Positions 15,248-24,009 of a stretch of 35,995 bases of DNA are shown here, piece by piece. Both the position numbers and the translations under genes were made by a program. This stretch comes from Bacteroidaceae bacterium (GTDB lineage: Bacteria > Bacteroidota > Bacteroidia > Bacteroidales > Bacteroidaceae), in contig JAGAAZ010000091.1 of assembly GCA_017614895.1 (NCBI GenBank), positions 1 through 35,995 of the forward strand. Reading direction: 5' to 3'. Position 1 is the stretch's first letter. Each line of letters starts with the position of its first letter. Below the pieces are notes generated by a model. The model made no database searches, was not told the origin of the DNA, and was given only the letters and a program-made list of their open reading frames with translations.

Positions 15248-15892
15248 ATGGCTTTCTTAGATATTTTCAAAAGAAAAAAGAAGGAGAATGTGGGTGGAAT
15301 GGAAGATTTCATGACACTGATCCGTGTTTACTTCCAGAGCGTGTTGGCAGCCAATCTTGGCATATCCAACCTCTCTGCCCTACCAGACCTGCTCACATTC
15401 AAGCGCACACTTCATGTGGCAACCGTCAACAACAAGCTGGGGCTTGGTGAGAAAAAGACATGCGCAAAGATGCTTCAAGACCTGTATGGCATCAGTGATA
15501 GCTTCTTCAAGGAGATAGACCAAAGCATCAAGAAAGGATGCCGTACACAGAATGACGTTAGCCGCTACCTTTATGCTTTTCAAGGATTCACCCAAGACAC
15601 CATGATGCTGGTGGGTAACATTCTGAAATGGAAATTCCGCATCCCTGGTTTCATGAAGAAGATGGTGAAGAAATTGACTGACAGCACCGTGCATGACATT
15701 CTGACAAAAGACACATGGGATGATGATGGCGTAAGGAAATCCGTCTTCTCAGTACGTCGTTATCAACAAATGCTTGGATTCAGCGAAACATGGATTCAAG
15801 AATATGTTTATAACCTCATCACATTGGCAAAAAAGGAGCCCAATCCATCCGATGAAGAAGTGGCAAAGGCTCAAGCTAAAATGAAAAAATAA
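15248..15892 (+). CDS. Conserved protein of unknown function
   Basis: This 214-residue protein has no motif I can assign. It starts with a basic amphipathic stretch (FLDIFKRKKKENVG, 3-16), has a mostly helical middle, and ends with a charged Lys/Glu tail. There is no signal peptide, and no transmembrane segment is clear (a mildly hydrophobic stretch at about 117-135 lies beside basic residues), so it is probably cytoplasmic or membrane-associated. It lies 50 bases after the glycosylphosphotransferase and has no promoter match of its own, so co-transcription is likely. It has the look of a conserved Bacteroidales protein, but I cannot name a family. Confidence 0.8.
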   Translation: MAFLDIFKRKKKENVGGMEDFMTLIRVYFQSVLAANLGISNLSALPDLLTFKRTLHVATVNNKLGLGEKKTCAKMLQDLYGISDSFFKEIDQSIKKGCRTQNDVSRYLYAFQGFTQDTMMLVGNILKWKFRIPGFMKKMVKKLTDSTVHDILTKDTWDDDGVRKSVFSVRRYQQMLGFSETWIQEYVYNLITLAKKEPNPSDEEVAKAQAKMKK

Positions 15893-15921
15893 GGACAAAC
15901 CAAAAAAAAATGCATAAAAGG

Positions 15922-15952
15922 TTGGTTAATTCCACCCAAATCTATAAATTTG
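15922..15952 (+). promoter_or_regulatory. Promoter of the coiled coil-zapA-rny unit
   Basis: TTG (15922-15924), a 20-bp spacer and TAAATTTG (15945-15952) fit the Bacteroidetes consensus. The predicted start lies about 35-40 bases upstream of the ATG at 15997. Confidence 0.65.
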
Positions 15953-15996
15953 CATAAAAATTTGTAATCCGCGTTTAATGCACACGATCTTTCATC

Positions 15997-16323
15997 ATGA
16001 CAGCAGAAGAAAGACAGTCAATGAAGAACTTTGAAGCGAAGGTACGTCATGTCATCGCTCAATTCCGTGTGCTTAAGCAGGAAAATGCCGACCTGTACGC
16101 TGAACTGGAAAGCAAAGATGAAGAAATCAAAAAGCTCAAAACCGAACTGATTCAGAGCAAAAATGATTACAACAATCTGAAATTGGCCAAAATGATTGAA
16201 ATCAGCGATGCCGACATCAAGGAATCGAAGATGAAAATCACACGACTGGTTCGTGAAATCAACAAATGCATCAGCATCCTATCCACCGGCACAGAAGATG
16301 ACGGTAGCGATATAAAAGGATAG
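15997..16323 (+). CDS. Small coiled-coil protein upstream of zapA
   Basis: This 108-residue protein is dominated by a predicted coiled coil (about 25-65), rich in Glu, Lys and Leu heptads (QENADLYAELESKDEEIKKL). A second helix (about 75-95; SKMKITRLVREINKCISIL) and an acidic tail follow. It has no signal peptide or membrane segment. It lies 56 bases before zapA behind its own promoter. Small coiled-coil proteins such as ZapB act with ZapA at the division septum, and the context makes a division role plausible. Sequence alone does not identify it as ZapB. Confidence 0.8.
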   Translation: MTAEERQSMKNFEAKVRHVIAQFRVLKQENADLYAELESKDEEIKKLKTELIQSKNDYNNLKLAKMIEISDADIKESKMKITRLVREINKCISILSTGTEDDGSDIKG

Positions 16324-16379
16324 CACTTCTGAACAACGCGTGAAGAAGATACTCACCAAAAAGAAACTGTATTTCTGTC

Positions 16380-16673
16380 ATGGCAAATAAACTGAACATC
16401 ACCGTAACGATTGAAGATATTCGACTACCTCTTCAGGTATCATCCCCCGAAGAGGAAAAGGTATATCGTGACGCTGCATCCAACATACAGCGCCGCATTC
16501 AGAGATTGCGTGATGCTTATCCTCAATTGCCAAATGACAAATACTACTATGTAATGGCAATGCTCAATACGTCTGTAGAAGCCGTGAAAGCATCGAACAG
16601 GACTGATACGCAACCATACATAGAGATGATGCATGACCTTGAAAAAGAGATAGAATCACTCGACATCAAGTAG
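16380..16673 (+). CDS. zapA: Cell division protein ZapA
   Basis: This 97-residue protein has the ZapA layout: an N-terminal beta-strand pair (KLNITVTIEDIRLPLQVSSPEEEKVYRDAA, 3-32) followed by long helices for dimer and tetramer formation (33-97). ZapA binds FtsZ and promotes protofilament bundling at the division ring in the cytosol. It is followed by a structured intergenic region and then rny, with the coiled-coil gene upstream. Confidence 0.85.
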   Translation: MANKLNITVTIEDIRLPLQVSSPEEEKVYRDAASNIQRRIQRLRDAYPQLPNDKYYYVMAMLNTSVEAVKASNRTDTQPYIEMMHDLEKEIESLDIK

Positions 16674-16680
16674 AACTTAT

Positions 16681-16796
16681 AACAGCTGTATACATTATAG
16701 ATATGTGAAGCTGTTTTCCATATCACGGAACTTTAAGGCACAATTTCAGGTGTTCACATAAATATCCAGATGTGAATGACTTGAATTGTGCTTTTT
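16681..16796 (+). ncRNA. Structured RNA candidate (or terminator pair) between zapA and rny
   Basis: The 158-base gap holds two stem-loops. The first pairs AACAGCT (16681-16687) with AGCTGTT (16709-16715), with an inner ACAT/ATGT pairing. The second pairs GCACAATT (16738-16745) with AATTGTGC (16784-16791) and an inner TTCACAT (16753-16759) with ATGTGAA (16770-16776). The two stems are separated by an internal bulge and followed by T5 (16792-16796). The second has the form of an intrinsic terminator. A rod with a central bubble also resembles 6S RNA, and an association of 6S RNA with zapA is known in other bacteria, but the structure here is short and no clear promoter was found. Confidence 0.4.
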
Positions 16797-16831
16797 CTAT
16801 ATTGTAAAACCCTATAAACAAAAACATTAAC

Positions 16832-18352
16832 ATGGATATATTATTAACAATAAGCATTGCAATTGGTTGCTTGATCTTAGGAGGATTCTTGGGCTTTGCC
16901 CTGTTCCGCTACATCATCAAGCAAAGATACAACCAAATCATTAAGGAGGCTGAAATTGAGGCAGATGCACTCAAAGAAAAGAAGCAGCTGGAACTCAAAG
17001 AGAAGTTCCTGAACAGAAAATCAGAACTGGATAAAGAAGCCAACCAACGCAACCAGAAGATGCAGGTTTATGAGAACAAGTTGAAACAACGCGAACTCAC
17101 ATTAAATCAGCAAAGTGATGAACTCCAAAAGAAACAGAACGAGGTGGAATCACAGCGAATCAACCTCTCGAAACAGCAAGAGAAATTGGATGCACTCATT
17201 ACGGATCAGCGTTCACAATTGGAGACCATCTCTGGTCTGACTACGGAAGAAGCCCGCGAGGCACTTATCGAATCATTGAAGGATGAGGCCCAAACCCAAG
17301 CACAGCAGTACATCAACGAAATCATGGATGAGGCTAAGATGACCGCCAACAAAGAAGCGAAGAAGATTGTCATCCAGTCCATTCAACGTGTGGCCAGCGA
17401 AACGGCAGTGGAGAATTCTGTCAGTGTGTTCCACATTGAATCCGACGAAGTAAAGGGCCGCGTGATTGGTCGTGAAGGTCGCAACATTCGTGCATTGGAA
17501 GCTGCTACGGGTACTGAAATCGTGGTAGATGATACGCCAGAAGCTATCGTCATCAGCGCCTTTGATCCTATCCGCCGTGAAATCTGCCGTCTGGCACTTC
17601 ACCAGCTGGTTGCAGATGGTCGTATCCACCCTGCCCGCATCGAAGAAGTTGTTGCCAAAGTGAAGAAGCAGGTGGAAGACGAGATTGTGGAGACAGGTAA
17701 ACGCACTTGCATCGACATGGGCGTACATGGTCTGCATCCCGAATTGGTACGAATCGTAGGCAAGATGAAATATCGTTCTTCTTATGGCCAGAACCTGTTG
17801 CAACATGCCCGTGAAACTGCCAATCTCTGTGCTGTGATGGCTGCAGAGTTGGGTCTCAATCCCAAGAAGGCTCGCCGTGCAGGTCTGTTGCACGACATCG
17901 GCAAGGTACCAGACGAACAAATTGAAATTCCACACGCTTTATATGGTGCACAATTGGCGGAAAAATACAAAGAGAAACCAGATATCTGCAATGCCATCGG
18001 TGCTCACCATGACGAGATGGAGATGACTACGTTGTTAGCTCCTATCGTGCAGGTGTGTGACGCCATCAGTGGTGCACGTCCTGGCGCACGTCGCGAGATT
18101 GTCGAGGCTTATCTGAAGCGCTTGAATGATCTTGAAAACTTGGCAGCAAGTTATCCTGGCGTTACCAAAACGTATGCTATTCAGGCAGGTCGCGAGCTCC
18201 GCGTCATCGTAGGTGCTGACAAAATTTCGGATAAGGAAATCGATGCTCTCAGCGCTGATATCGCTAAGAAAATACAAGACGAAATGACTTATCCCGGACA
18301 AGTAAAAATTACCGTCATCCGCGAGACTCGTGCTGTTGCTTTCGCAAAGTAA
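16832..18352 (+). CDS. rny: Ribonuclease Y
   Basis: RNase Y is a membrane-anchored endoribonuclease that starts mRNA decay. This 506-residue protein has the full architecture: an N-terminal transmembrane helix (4-28; [20 protein letters not shown]), a long Glu/Lys/Gln-rich coiled coil (about 32-185), a KH RNA-binding domain (about 205-265; GREGR at 213-217) and an HD metal-binding domain (about 330-420; LLHDIGK with His354-Asp355). The usual length is about 510-520. The structured RNA region lies directly upstream and a Wzi-family gene follows 21 bases after the stop, so read-through into the surface-polysaccharide genes is likely. Confidence 0.96.
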   Translation: MDILLTISIAIGCLILGGFLGFALFRYIIKQRYNQIIKEAEIEADALKEKKQLELKEKFLNRKSELDKEANQRNQKMQVYENKLKQRELTLNQQSDELQKKQNEVESQRINLSKQQEKLDALITDQRSQLETISGLTTEEAREALIESLKDEAQTQAQQYINEIMDEAKMTANKEAKKIVIQSIQRVASETAVENSVSVFHIESDEVKGRVIGREGRNIRALEAATGTEIVVDDTPEAIVISAFDPIRREICRLALHQLVADGRIHPARIEEVVAKVKKQVEDEIVETGKRTCIDMGVHGLHPELVRIVGKMKYRSSYGQNLLQHARETANLCAVMAAELGLNPKKARRAGLLHDIGKVPDEQIEIPHALYGAQLAEKYKEKPDICNAIGAHHDEMEMTTLLAPIVQVCDAISGARPGARREIVEAYLKRLNDLENLAASYPGVTKTYAIQAGRELRVIVGADKISDKEIDALSADIAKKIQDEMTYPGQVKITVIRETRAVAFAK

Positions 18353-18373
18353 CACACATTATCTTGCCATCCC

Positions 18374-19897
18374 ATGAAGCGAGTTATTCTGACCTCATTA
18401 TTGGCAACCACTATCAATGCCTTTGCCCAGTCACCAGACTTGGGTAAAGGCATTTCATATTCCGTTGAGATGTCAGGAAAGCTGTCTGACGGAAAACATG
18501 CTCCTTTCTGGCTCACTGCTAACCGATACGGATTACCTTCTGTGGAAAGGAACTCCGCCTACATTCGTGGAGGTGTGTATCGAAGTGCTGAAAATGATTC
18601 TACCAGACATTGGGACATTGGATATGGTGCAGATATAGTCATTCCCTCCAACCATACAAGCAACTTCTTCGTGCAGCAACTCTATGCCGATGTACGTTGG
18701 ATGAAGGGGACACTCACTATCGGTCAGAAACAGCAGCCCATGCAGTTGAAGAACAATGAACTCAGCAGCGGTTCGCAGACATTTGGCATCAATGGCAGAC
18801 CCTATCCCGAAATTCGTTTAGCTCTATCCGATTATTGGGATATCCCCTACACTAAAGGATTCCTCGGCTTTAAGGGGCACATTGCTTTCGGAATGCTAAC
18901 CGACAATCATTTTCAAAAGAAATTTGTCAAGGGGAAAAGTCATTACGACCAAGATGTGCTCATGCATACCAAAGCCGTCTACATAAGATTCGGCAAGAAG
19001 GAGAAGCCTTTTAACGTCGAAACAGGTTTGGAAATGGCATCACAATTTGGTGGCACACACTACGAACGCATCAAAGATGGGTACCAGCAAATGAAAAGCA
19101 ACCACAACCTCAGGTCCTTTTGGCATGCCGTAATGGGTGGAGGCTCCGATGCTACTGACGGAAGTGTCAAAAACACCGAAGGCAATATGTTGGGCAGTTG
19201 GGTGCTCAGACTCAATTACAACACGAAGACTGTACGCTATGGATTCTATGCCGACCATTTCTTCGAAGACCATTCTGCCATGTTCCACATCAACTATGAC
19301 GGTTATGCCTACGAGAATGGACAAATGAAGAAAAAGGACAATCGCTATATTATCTATCCGCTCAAGGATATCATGCTCGGAGCGGACATCTATATGAAGA
19401 ACTTCCAATGGGTGACCGATGCAGTCGTGGAGTATGTCTACACACGCTATCAAAGCGGTCCCGTCTACAACGACCGCAGCGCTTTTTTCCCCAACCAAAT
19501 CGCTGGTGTAGATAACTACTACAACAACTCTCTTAAGCCAGGATGGCAACATTGGGGACAAGCCCTCGGCAACGCACTCTACCGTTCCCCTATTTACAAT
19601 GAAGACCACCGCCTCAAGTTTGAGTGTAACCGTTTCACAGCATGGCATTTCGGCATTACAGGTCAACCCACCAAGAATCTCCATTATCGTATTCGTGCCT
19701 CATGGCAGGAAGGCATCGGCACTTATGACACGCCCTACCCCAATCCTAAACACAACGTTAGTCTGGGTCTTGAAACGAACTATCGTGCAGACCAATTCTA
19801 CAAGGGTCTCAGCGTTGGAGCCTCTTTAGGGTTCGACCGTGGTGAGCTGATGGGAAACAATACTGGCGGCATGCTCACATTAAGACTCGAACGATGA
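18374..19897 (+). CDS. Wzi-family capsule assembly protein
   Basis: This 507-residue protein has a signal peptide (about 1-19; MKRVILTSLLATTINAFAQ) and a long beta-rich body with alternating aromatic residues, as in outer-membrane barrels. Segments such as HAPFWLTANRYGLPSVE, FVQQLYADVRWMKGTLTIGQKQ and GWQHWGQALGNAL are typical of the Bacteroidetes Wzi-like family. E. coli Wzi is an outer-membrane lectin that holds capsule on the cell surface; members in this phylum are assumed to act similarly. The stop codon overlaps the next ATG (ATGA), so the following lipoprotein is probably translationally coupled. Confidence 0.85.
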   Translation: MKRVILTSLLATTINAFAQSPDLGKGISYSVEMSGKLSDGKHAPFWLTANRYGLPSVERNSAYIRGGVYRSAENDSTRHWDIGYGADIVIPSNHTSNFFVQQLYADVRWMKGTLTIGQKQQPMQLKNNELSSGSQTFGINGRPYPEIRLALSDYWDIPYTKGFLGFKGHIAFGMLTDNHFQKKFVKGKSHYDQDVLMHTKAVYIRFGKKEKPFNVETGLEMASQFGGTHYERIKDGYQQMKSNHNLRSFWHAVMGGGSDATDGSVKNTEGNMLGSWVLRLNYNTKTVRYGFYADHFFEDHSAMFHINYDGYAYENGQMKKKDNRYIIYPLKDIMLGADIYMKNFQWVTDAVVEYVYTRYQSGPVYNDRSAFFPNQIAGVDNYYNNSLKPGWQHWGQALGNALYRSPIYNEDHRLKFECNRFTAWHFGITGQPTKNLHYRIRASWQEGIGTYDTPYPNPKHNVSLGLETNYRADQFYKGLSVGASLGFDRGELMGNNTGGMLTLRLER

Positions 19898-20334
19898 CAC
19901 ACATGAAAAAAATTATATACATATTCCTTGCATGCACCCTCCTCGCCTCATGCGACTGGGAAGTATTGAACAACAGCAAGATGGACGGCAACTGGCAATT
20001 GCGCCAAATCGACACCCTTGCCACAGAGGGCATCTGCGACATGGCTTACAGTTACATTTATTGGGGCATCCAAGACAATTTGTTGCAGGTGAGAGACATT
20101 GACAACAACAACCAAAGAATCTTCTTCCGCTACAACGAGCAAGGTGACAGCCTCACCATCTATAGTCCATATCTGGCTATTACCAAGAATGAACTTATAC
20201 CCATAGAAGACATCCAAACCCTCCTGCCTTTAGGAATCATAGGTATAGAAGATCGCTTCTTCATCGAGAAGTTAAACGGTGAAAAGATGGTTTTGAAAAA
20301 TGAGTGCTACCGTCTTCACTTCAGGAAATATTAG
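19894..20334 (+). CDS. Small lipoprotein, lipocalin-like
   Basis: This is a 146-residue lipoprotein. MTHMKKIIYIFLACTLLASC gives a type II signal with lipobox LLAS-Cys20. The mature part begins DWEVLNNSKMDGNWQLRQIDTL. The 'G-x-W-x-L' pattern followed by beta-strand alternation is typical of lipocalin-like Bacteroidetes lipoproteins. The function is unknown. The ATG at 19894 overlaps the stop of the Wzi-family gene; the ATG at 19903 is an equally good start for the signal peptide. Its position between wzi and a WecA-like gene suggests a role in surface polysaccharide assembly, by inference only. Confidence 0.82.
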   Translation: MTHMKKIIYIFLACTLLASCDWEVLNNSKMDGNWQLRQIDTLATEGICDMAYSYIYWGIQDNLLQVRDIDNNNQRIFFRYNEQGDSLTIYSPYLAITKNELIPIEDIQTLLPLGIIGIEDRFFIEKLNGEKMVLKNECYRLHFRKY

Positions 20335-20375
20335 AACTGACAGTAGAACTATGAGCTCCACAAAAAAACATAAAC

Positions 20376-20433
20376 TTTAAATGGGAAAAATTGGCCAACC
20401 TTTGCAATATATAACACTTTTTTACGTTATATA
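20376..20433 (+). promoter_or_regulatory. Putative promoter and 5' hairpin of the WecA-like gene
   Basis: TTTA (20376-20379) and AACCTTTG (20397-20404), spaced by 17 bp, are a one-mismatch-per-box version of the Bacteroidetes promoter. TATATAAC (20408-20415) and GTTATATA (20426-20433) form an 8-bp perfect inverted repeat around the predicted transcription start, either a 5'-end hairpin or an operator. Confidence 0.4.
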
Positions 20434-20452
20434 AGCAATAAGAAATGAAAGC

Positions 20453-21541
20453 ATGGCTATCAATTACATCTATATCATCATTGCCTTTGCCATCAGTCTC
20501 GTGTTCTCGCTGGTATGCACACCACTCATTGTGAGACTTTGCAACACACATGAGCTCTTCGACCTTCCAAACGCGCGGAAAGTGCATAAATACAGCATAC
20601 CAAGACTGGGGGGGACATTGTTCATGCCCTCCTTGGGACTAGGTGCTGTCATCACGCTGATCATTATGTACCAGACCATCAACACCAATTGGGAATTCAG
20701 ACTATCCAACGTGATGATGATTATCGGTGCCATTATAATATATCTGTTCGGTATCTTCGACGATTTAAAGGGCATGAAGGCCACCCACAAATTCATCATT
20801 CAGACTATTGCCGCCCTCATCTTCCCACTTTGCAACCTGATGATCAGCAACCTGCACGGCCTCTTCGGTATCCATGAGATTCCCATCTGGATTGGCTATC
20901 CCCTCACTGTATTCGTCATCTTACTCATTGTCAATGCCATTAACCTCATCGACGGCATTGACGGACTGGCCTCTGGACTGGCTTTCCTGATTTTAGGCTC
21001 CTATGCCTACCTCTACCATGAACTCCATGCCCACCTCTTCAGCATTATCAGCACCAGTTTGGCAGGTGCCACCCTCGCCTTCTTCTTCTTCAACATGTAT
21101 GGCAAAGTGGGGCGTCTTAAGACCTTCATGGGCGATTCTGGCAGCCTCTTCCTCGGCTACGTCATTGCCTACCTCGCCATCAAATATCAAATGACACAAG
21201 AACCCCTAGGGTTCCCCTACCGTGAAGAATCCCTGCTTATATCCTTCACGCTCGTCTTTCTTCCCTGCATTGATGTCATCCGCGTGGCCTTGTGGCGCAA
21301 GTTTAACGGCAAAGCCATGTTCGAGCCTGACAAGACCCACATTCACCACCGCATCATGCAGATGGGGCTTGACATGCACCAAACCCTCGCTGTCATCATC
21401 ACCCTTTTCATCTCCATCTGCCTCATCAACTACGGCCTGTATGTTGGTGAACTCGCAACAGCTTACATCGTTGGTATTGACATCGCGATCTACAGTGTGT
21501 TCATCTGGGTGGTAGGAAAATTACAGCTATCTACCACCTGA
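20453..21541 (+). CDS. WecA/TagO-like undecaprenyl-phosphate HexNAc-1-phosphate transferase
   Basis: This 362-residue polytopic membrane protein of the MraY/WecA family has about ten hydrophobic segments. Family motifs are LPNARKVHKYSIPRLGG (38-54), the Mg2+-binding GIFDDLKG (Asp103/Asp104), NAINLIDGIDGLASG (161-175; Asp167, Asp170) and the cytosolic DKTHIHHR loop (about 290-300). WecA-type enzymes transfer GlcNAc-1-P or a related sugar phosphate to undecaprenyl phosphate. The HIHHR motif separates it from MraY. Seven consecutive G bases (20608-20614) encode part of the RLGG motif at codons 52-54. It converges on the polysaccharide locus with 64 bases between stops. Confidence 0.92.
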   Translation: MAINYIYIIIAFAISLVFSLVCTPLIVRLCNTHELFDLPNARKVHKYSIPRLGGTLFMPSLGLGAVITLIIMYQTINTNWEFRLSNVMMIIGAIIIYLFGIFDDLKGMKATHKFIIQTIAALIFPLCNLMISNLHGLFGIHEIPIWIGYPLTVFVILLIVNAINLIDGIDGLASGLAFLILGSYAYLYHELHAHLFSIISTSLAGATLAFFFFNMYGKVGRLKTFMGDSGSLFLGYVIAYLAIKYQMTQEPLGFPYREESLLISFTLVFLPCIDVIRVALWRKFNGKAMFEPDKTHIHHRIMQMGLDMHQTLAVIITLFISICLINYGLYVGELATAYIVGIDIAIYSVFIWVVGKLQLSTT

Positions 21542-21605
21542 AAAATAAGTCGCGTGGCATCCTGTTAAAAACATTACCATACACCCCAATATGTAAAAAG
21601 CGTTT

Positions 21606-22781
21606 TTAGTTTCCGCCACCAAGCTTTTTACTCCGAGATGTAATAAATTGCAAGATGGCACGAACCCTTTTCTCAATGGTCAATTCTTTCATGGTAGCCA
21701 GTGTTGCAATAGACATCTGCTGACGTAATTCTGGTTTGATGAGGAGTTCGTTGATGCCTTCGGCTATTTGTTTCACATCCATAGGATCCACCAAGATGGC
21801 ATTTTTGTCATCGAGTATGTCTGTGTTGAATGGCAGGTCCGAAGAAATGACAGGCAATCCACATGCCATTGCTTCAACGATGGCATTGGAGCATCCCTCA
21901 GCTAAAGTAGGGAGCACGAACACATCTGCCGCATTTAAATATATGGGAATATCTTCGTGTGGAAGAGCTCCTTTGAAGAGGATCCCTTCGCACAAAGGCT
22001 CTTCCACATCGGCTCCTGCAGGAACGCCAATGAATATAGACTTGATGCTTGGATTATTGAGCAAAGTAATAGCTTCAGACACTCGACGACATCCCTTCCT
22101 TTTGTTAAATCTGCCACAATATGCCACAATAAAATCATCCTGCGAATAACCAAGCGCCTTCCGTGCTTCTTTCTTTCCTGCGTGATAGAAAAGCTTTTCG
22201 TTAACGGCATTAGGAAGAACTATACATTTTGAATCATCGGTCAATTGATGCATAATGCTCTCCGTACGATTCTTTGTGGACACGCAGATGACACCTCTTG
22301 TGTGTTTCCTCAACCGAGCGATACGTTGCGGACCAATATAATTCTCTATGTCTATCTCATCCTCTCCAGAAGCCACAAAGGTAGGGATATCATTTCTGAT
22401 GGCATAATCGATAATTTGGTCTGCTGCAATCCAGAAATGCGAATAAATCAAGTCGGGCTTACATTTGAGCATCCTTGCCACCATATCCTTTGTAAAACGG
22501 TCGATTAGCTGGGATAGTTTTCCAAATCGCCCCTGCCCCAGTGTGATTGTGAAGGGCCTTAGGATGGTCATTTCATGCGCCCCCTCATGAGTATTTACCA
22601 TAACCTTGCTCTTAGGCCAACAAAGGGGCATCTTATGTCTCCAACATGTGGTTAGGGATTGGGTTGTCAATATGGTAACTTCCACACCCTGACGTACCAT
22701 CTCTTCTGCCAATACAGCGACAAAGGCGGTCAGTTGATTCTTTTTGGACGGATATGATTTCGCAGAAATGAGTATATGCAT
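21606..22781 (-). CDS. GT4-type glycosyltransferase, last gene of the proximal polysaccharide operon
   Basis: With the ATG at 22781 this is a 391-residue GT-B enzyme. The N-terminal domain begins MHILISAKSYPSKKNQLTAF, and the C-terminal domain has FIVAYCGRFNKRKGCRRVSEA and the E-x7-E motif TLAEGCSNAIVEAMACGLPV. The frame is open further upstream to 22919, but that part overlaps the polymerase gene and is not family-like; the chosen start lies 13 bases after that gene's stop. It should add one sugar of the repeat unit on the cytosolic face. Donor and linkage are unknown. Confidence 0.9.
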   Translation of the reverse strand: MHILISAKSYPSKKNQLTAFVAVLAEEMVRQGVEVTILTTQSLTTCWRHKMPLCWPKSKVMVNTHEGAHEMTILRPFTITLGQGRFGKLSQLIDRFTKDMVARMLKCKPDLIYSHFWIAADQIIDYAIRNDIPTFVASGEDEIDIENYIGPQRIARLRKHTRGVICVSTKNRTESIMHQLTDDSKCIVLPNAVNEKLFYHAGKKEARKALGYSQDDFIVAYCGRFNKRKGCRRVSEAITLLNNPSIKSIFIGVPAGADVEEPLCEGILFKGALPHEDIPIYLNAADVFVLPTLAEGCSNAIVEAMACGLPVISSDLPFNTDILDDKNAILVDPMDVKQIAEGINELLIKPELRQQMSIATLATMKELTIEKRVRAILQFITSRSKKLGGGN

Positions 22782-22794
22782 ATCTTTATTCTCC

Positions 22795-24009
22795 TTATTC
22801 AATGTTGCGGACATTATTGTCCTTCTCTTCTGCCATGACCGCCTCTTGATGAGCCACTTCACGGATATAAACATCCTTAGTTTCGTCCAAAATACAGGTA
22901 TATGGATAGAAATAGTCATAATAGTGCGTTCGGGTGGACTTGTATGTCACCATATACTGAAGGATTATGAGGAACACTGTCCCCATCAACGTGAAGAGTC
23001 TAACTATAAGATGCTTTTTGTACCTAAACATCGTGTAGATGAACTCGGTCATCATAGCAAGATAGAACACACGCACGTAATTGAATACTCGTGTAAAACC
23101 AGCAAAAGCGCTTGCCACTATGCCCAGCATCACCATGAACGCCAACACATGCTCCATACATTTTCGTCTAACCGAATCCGTCTCATTCTGCATAACGGTG
23201 TACATAATAATGAAAGGAAATATAAGATAGGTAATAGCCGAACGCAGAAATCCGAAAATGGTGCTGGCCTGAAGCGAGTAAACCAACACCTTCTTGACGA
23301 GTTCACCCATTCCTCCAAGTACTGACAGCATCACTCCACCCAAAATGCGGTCGCTAAGCAACCAGATACCAAATGCGATACAAAAAGCTATGACCAATGT
23401 CTTCCAACTCACCCTAAAAAAGGCAAAAGGGAACAGCAAAACTACTGCTGCCGAGACATGAAACAGCAATCCAATGGGCAAAGTTACAAAATAGAGCCAT
23501 TTTTTTCCTGTCATCCATCCATGCATGCCGACCAGCACGAAAGCCAAAGCAAATCCCTCGCGCATGATTTCAGTGTTGAAGACAAAATACTGTAAAGTGA
23601 AGAAATATACAAGCAGGAAAAGGAAATAACGGTGAGTATATTTGCTTACCAAATAACAAACTGAGATGTTAATCACCGCACTTTGTATCAGCTGCACCAC
23701 ATAAAAAGATCTAAAGGCTACTTTGGCAAAAGCGTTCACCAATGTCCAAAGAGGCATCTGTCCTCTCAGCATGAACTGAATCCATATAAAATCCTTCGCT
23801 TCCTCAACACTCTCAGGATATGTCTCGAATTCTTCCATATAAACAAACTTGTCACCGCCCAATCCATAACTGAATCCCGTAAGACACACCAGATAGCCAC
23901 ACATCAGCCACAATCTGTGCTGCTTGTGGCTGTCGTATTCTTCTATCCTATCGTAACGATAAGAGAAATATGCTGTCAGCAATATGAATATGAGGTAAAA
24001 AACACTCAT
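22795..24009 (-). CDS. EpsG-like polysaccharide polymerase (Wzy)
   Basis: This 404-residue polytopic protein has ten or more hydrophobic segments and no extensive soluble domain. It matches the EpsG family by its short N-terminal helix, GLGGDKFVYMEEFETYP after the second segment (51-67), and FNTEIMREGFALAFVLVGMH (aromatic-Asn-x-x-x-R-E-G-F-A), a hallmark of this family. EpsG proteins are proposed to polymerise exopolysaccharide units in the periplasm, like Wzy. The start codon overlaps the stop of the preceding glycosyltransferase by 4 bases. It is the only polymerase candidate in the locus. Confidence 0.85.
   Translation of the reverse strand: MSVFYLIFILLTAYFSYRYDRIEEYDSHKQHRLWLMCGYLVCLTGFSYGLGGDKFVYMEEFETYPESVEEAKDFIWIQFMLRGQMPLWTLVNAFAKVAFRSFYVVQLIQSAVINISVCYLVSKYTHRYFLFLLVYFFTLQYFVFNTEIMREGFALAFVLVGMHGWMTGKKWLYFVTLPIGLLFHVSAAVVLLFPFAFFRVSWKTLVIAFCIAFGIWLLSDRILGGVMLSVLGGMGELVKKVLVYSLQASTIFGFLRSAITYLIFPFIIMYTVMQNETDSVRRKCMEHVLAFMVMLGIVASAFAGFTRVFNYVRVFYLAMMTEFIYTMFRYKKHLIVRLFTLMGTVFLIILQYMVTYKSTRTHYYDYFYPYTCILDETKDVYIREVAHQEAVMAEEKDNNVRNIE

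Noticed and set aside
21542..21605. Possible terminator between the WecA-like gene and the GT4 gene
   Set aside because: The gap has A- and T-rich ends but no stem of useful length.
22782..22919. Longer start for the GT4 gene at 21606
   Set aside because: The extension overlaps the EpsG-like gene and precedes a typical GT4 N-terminus (MHILISAKSYPS).
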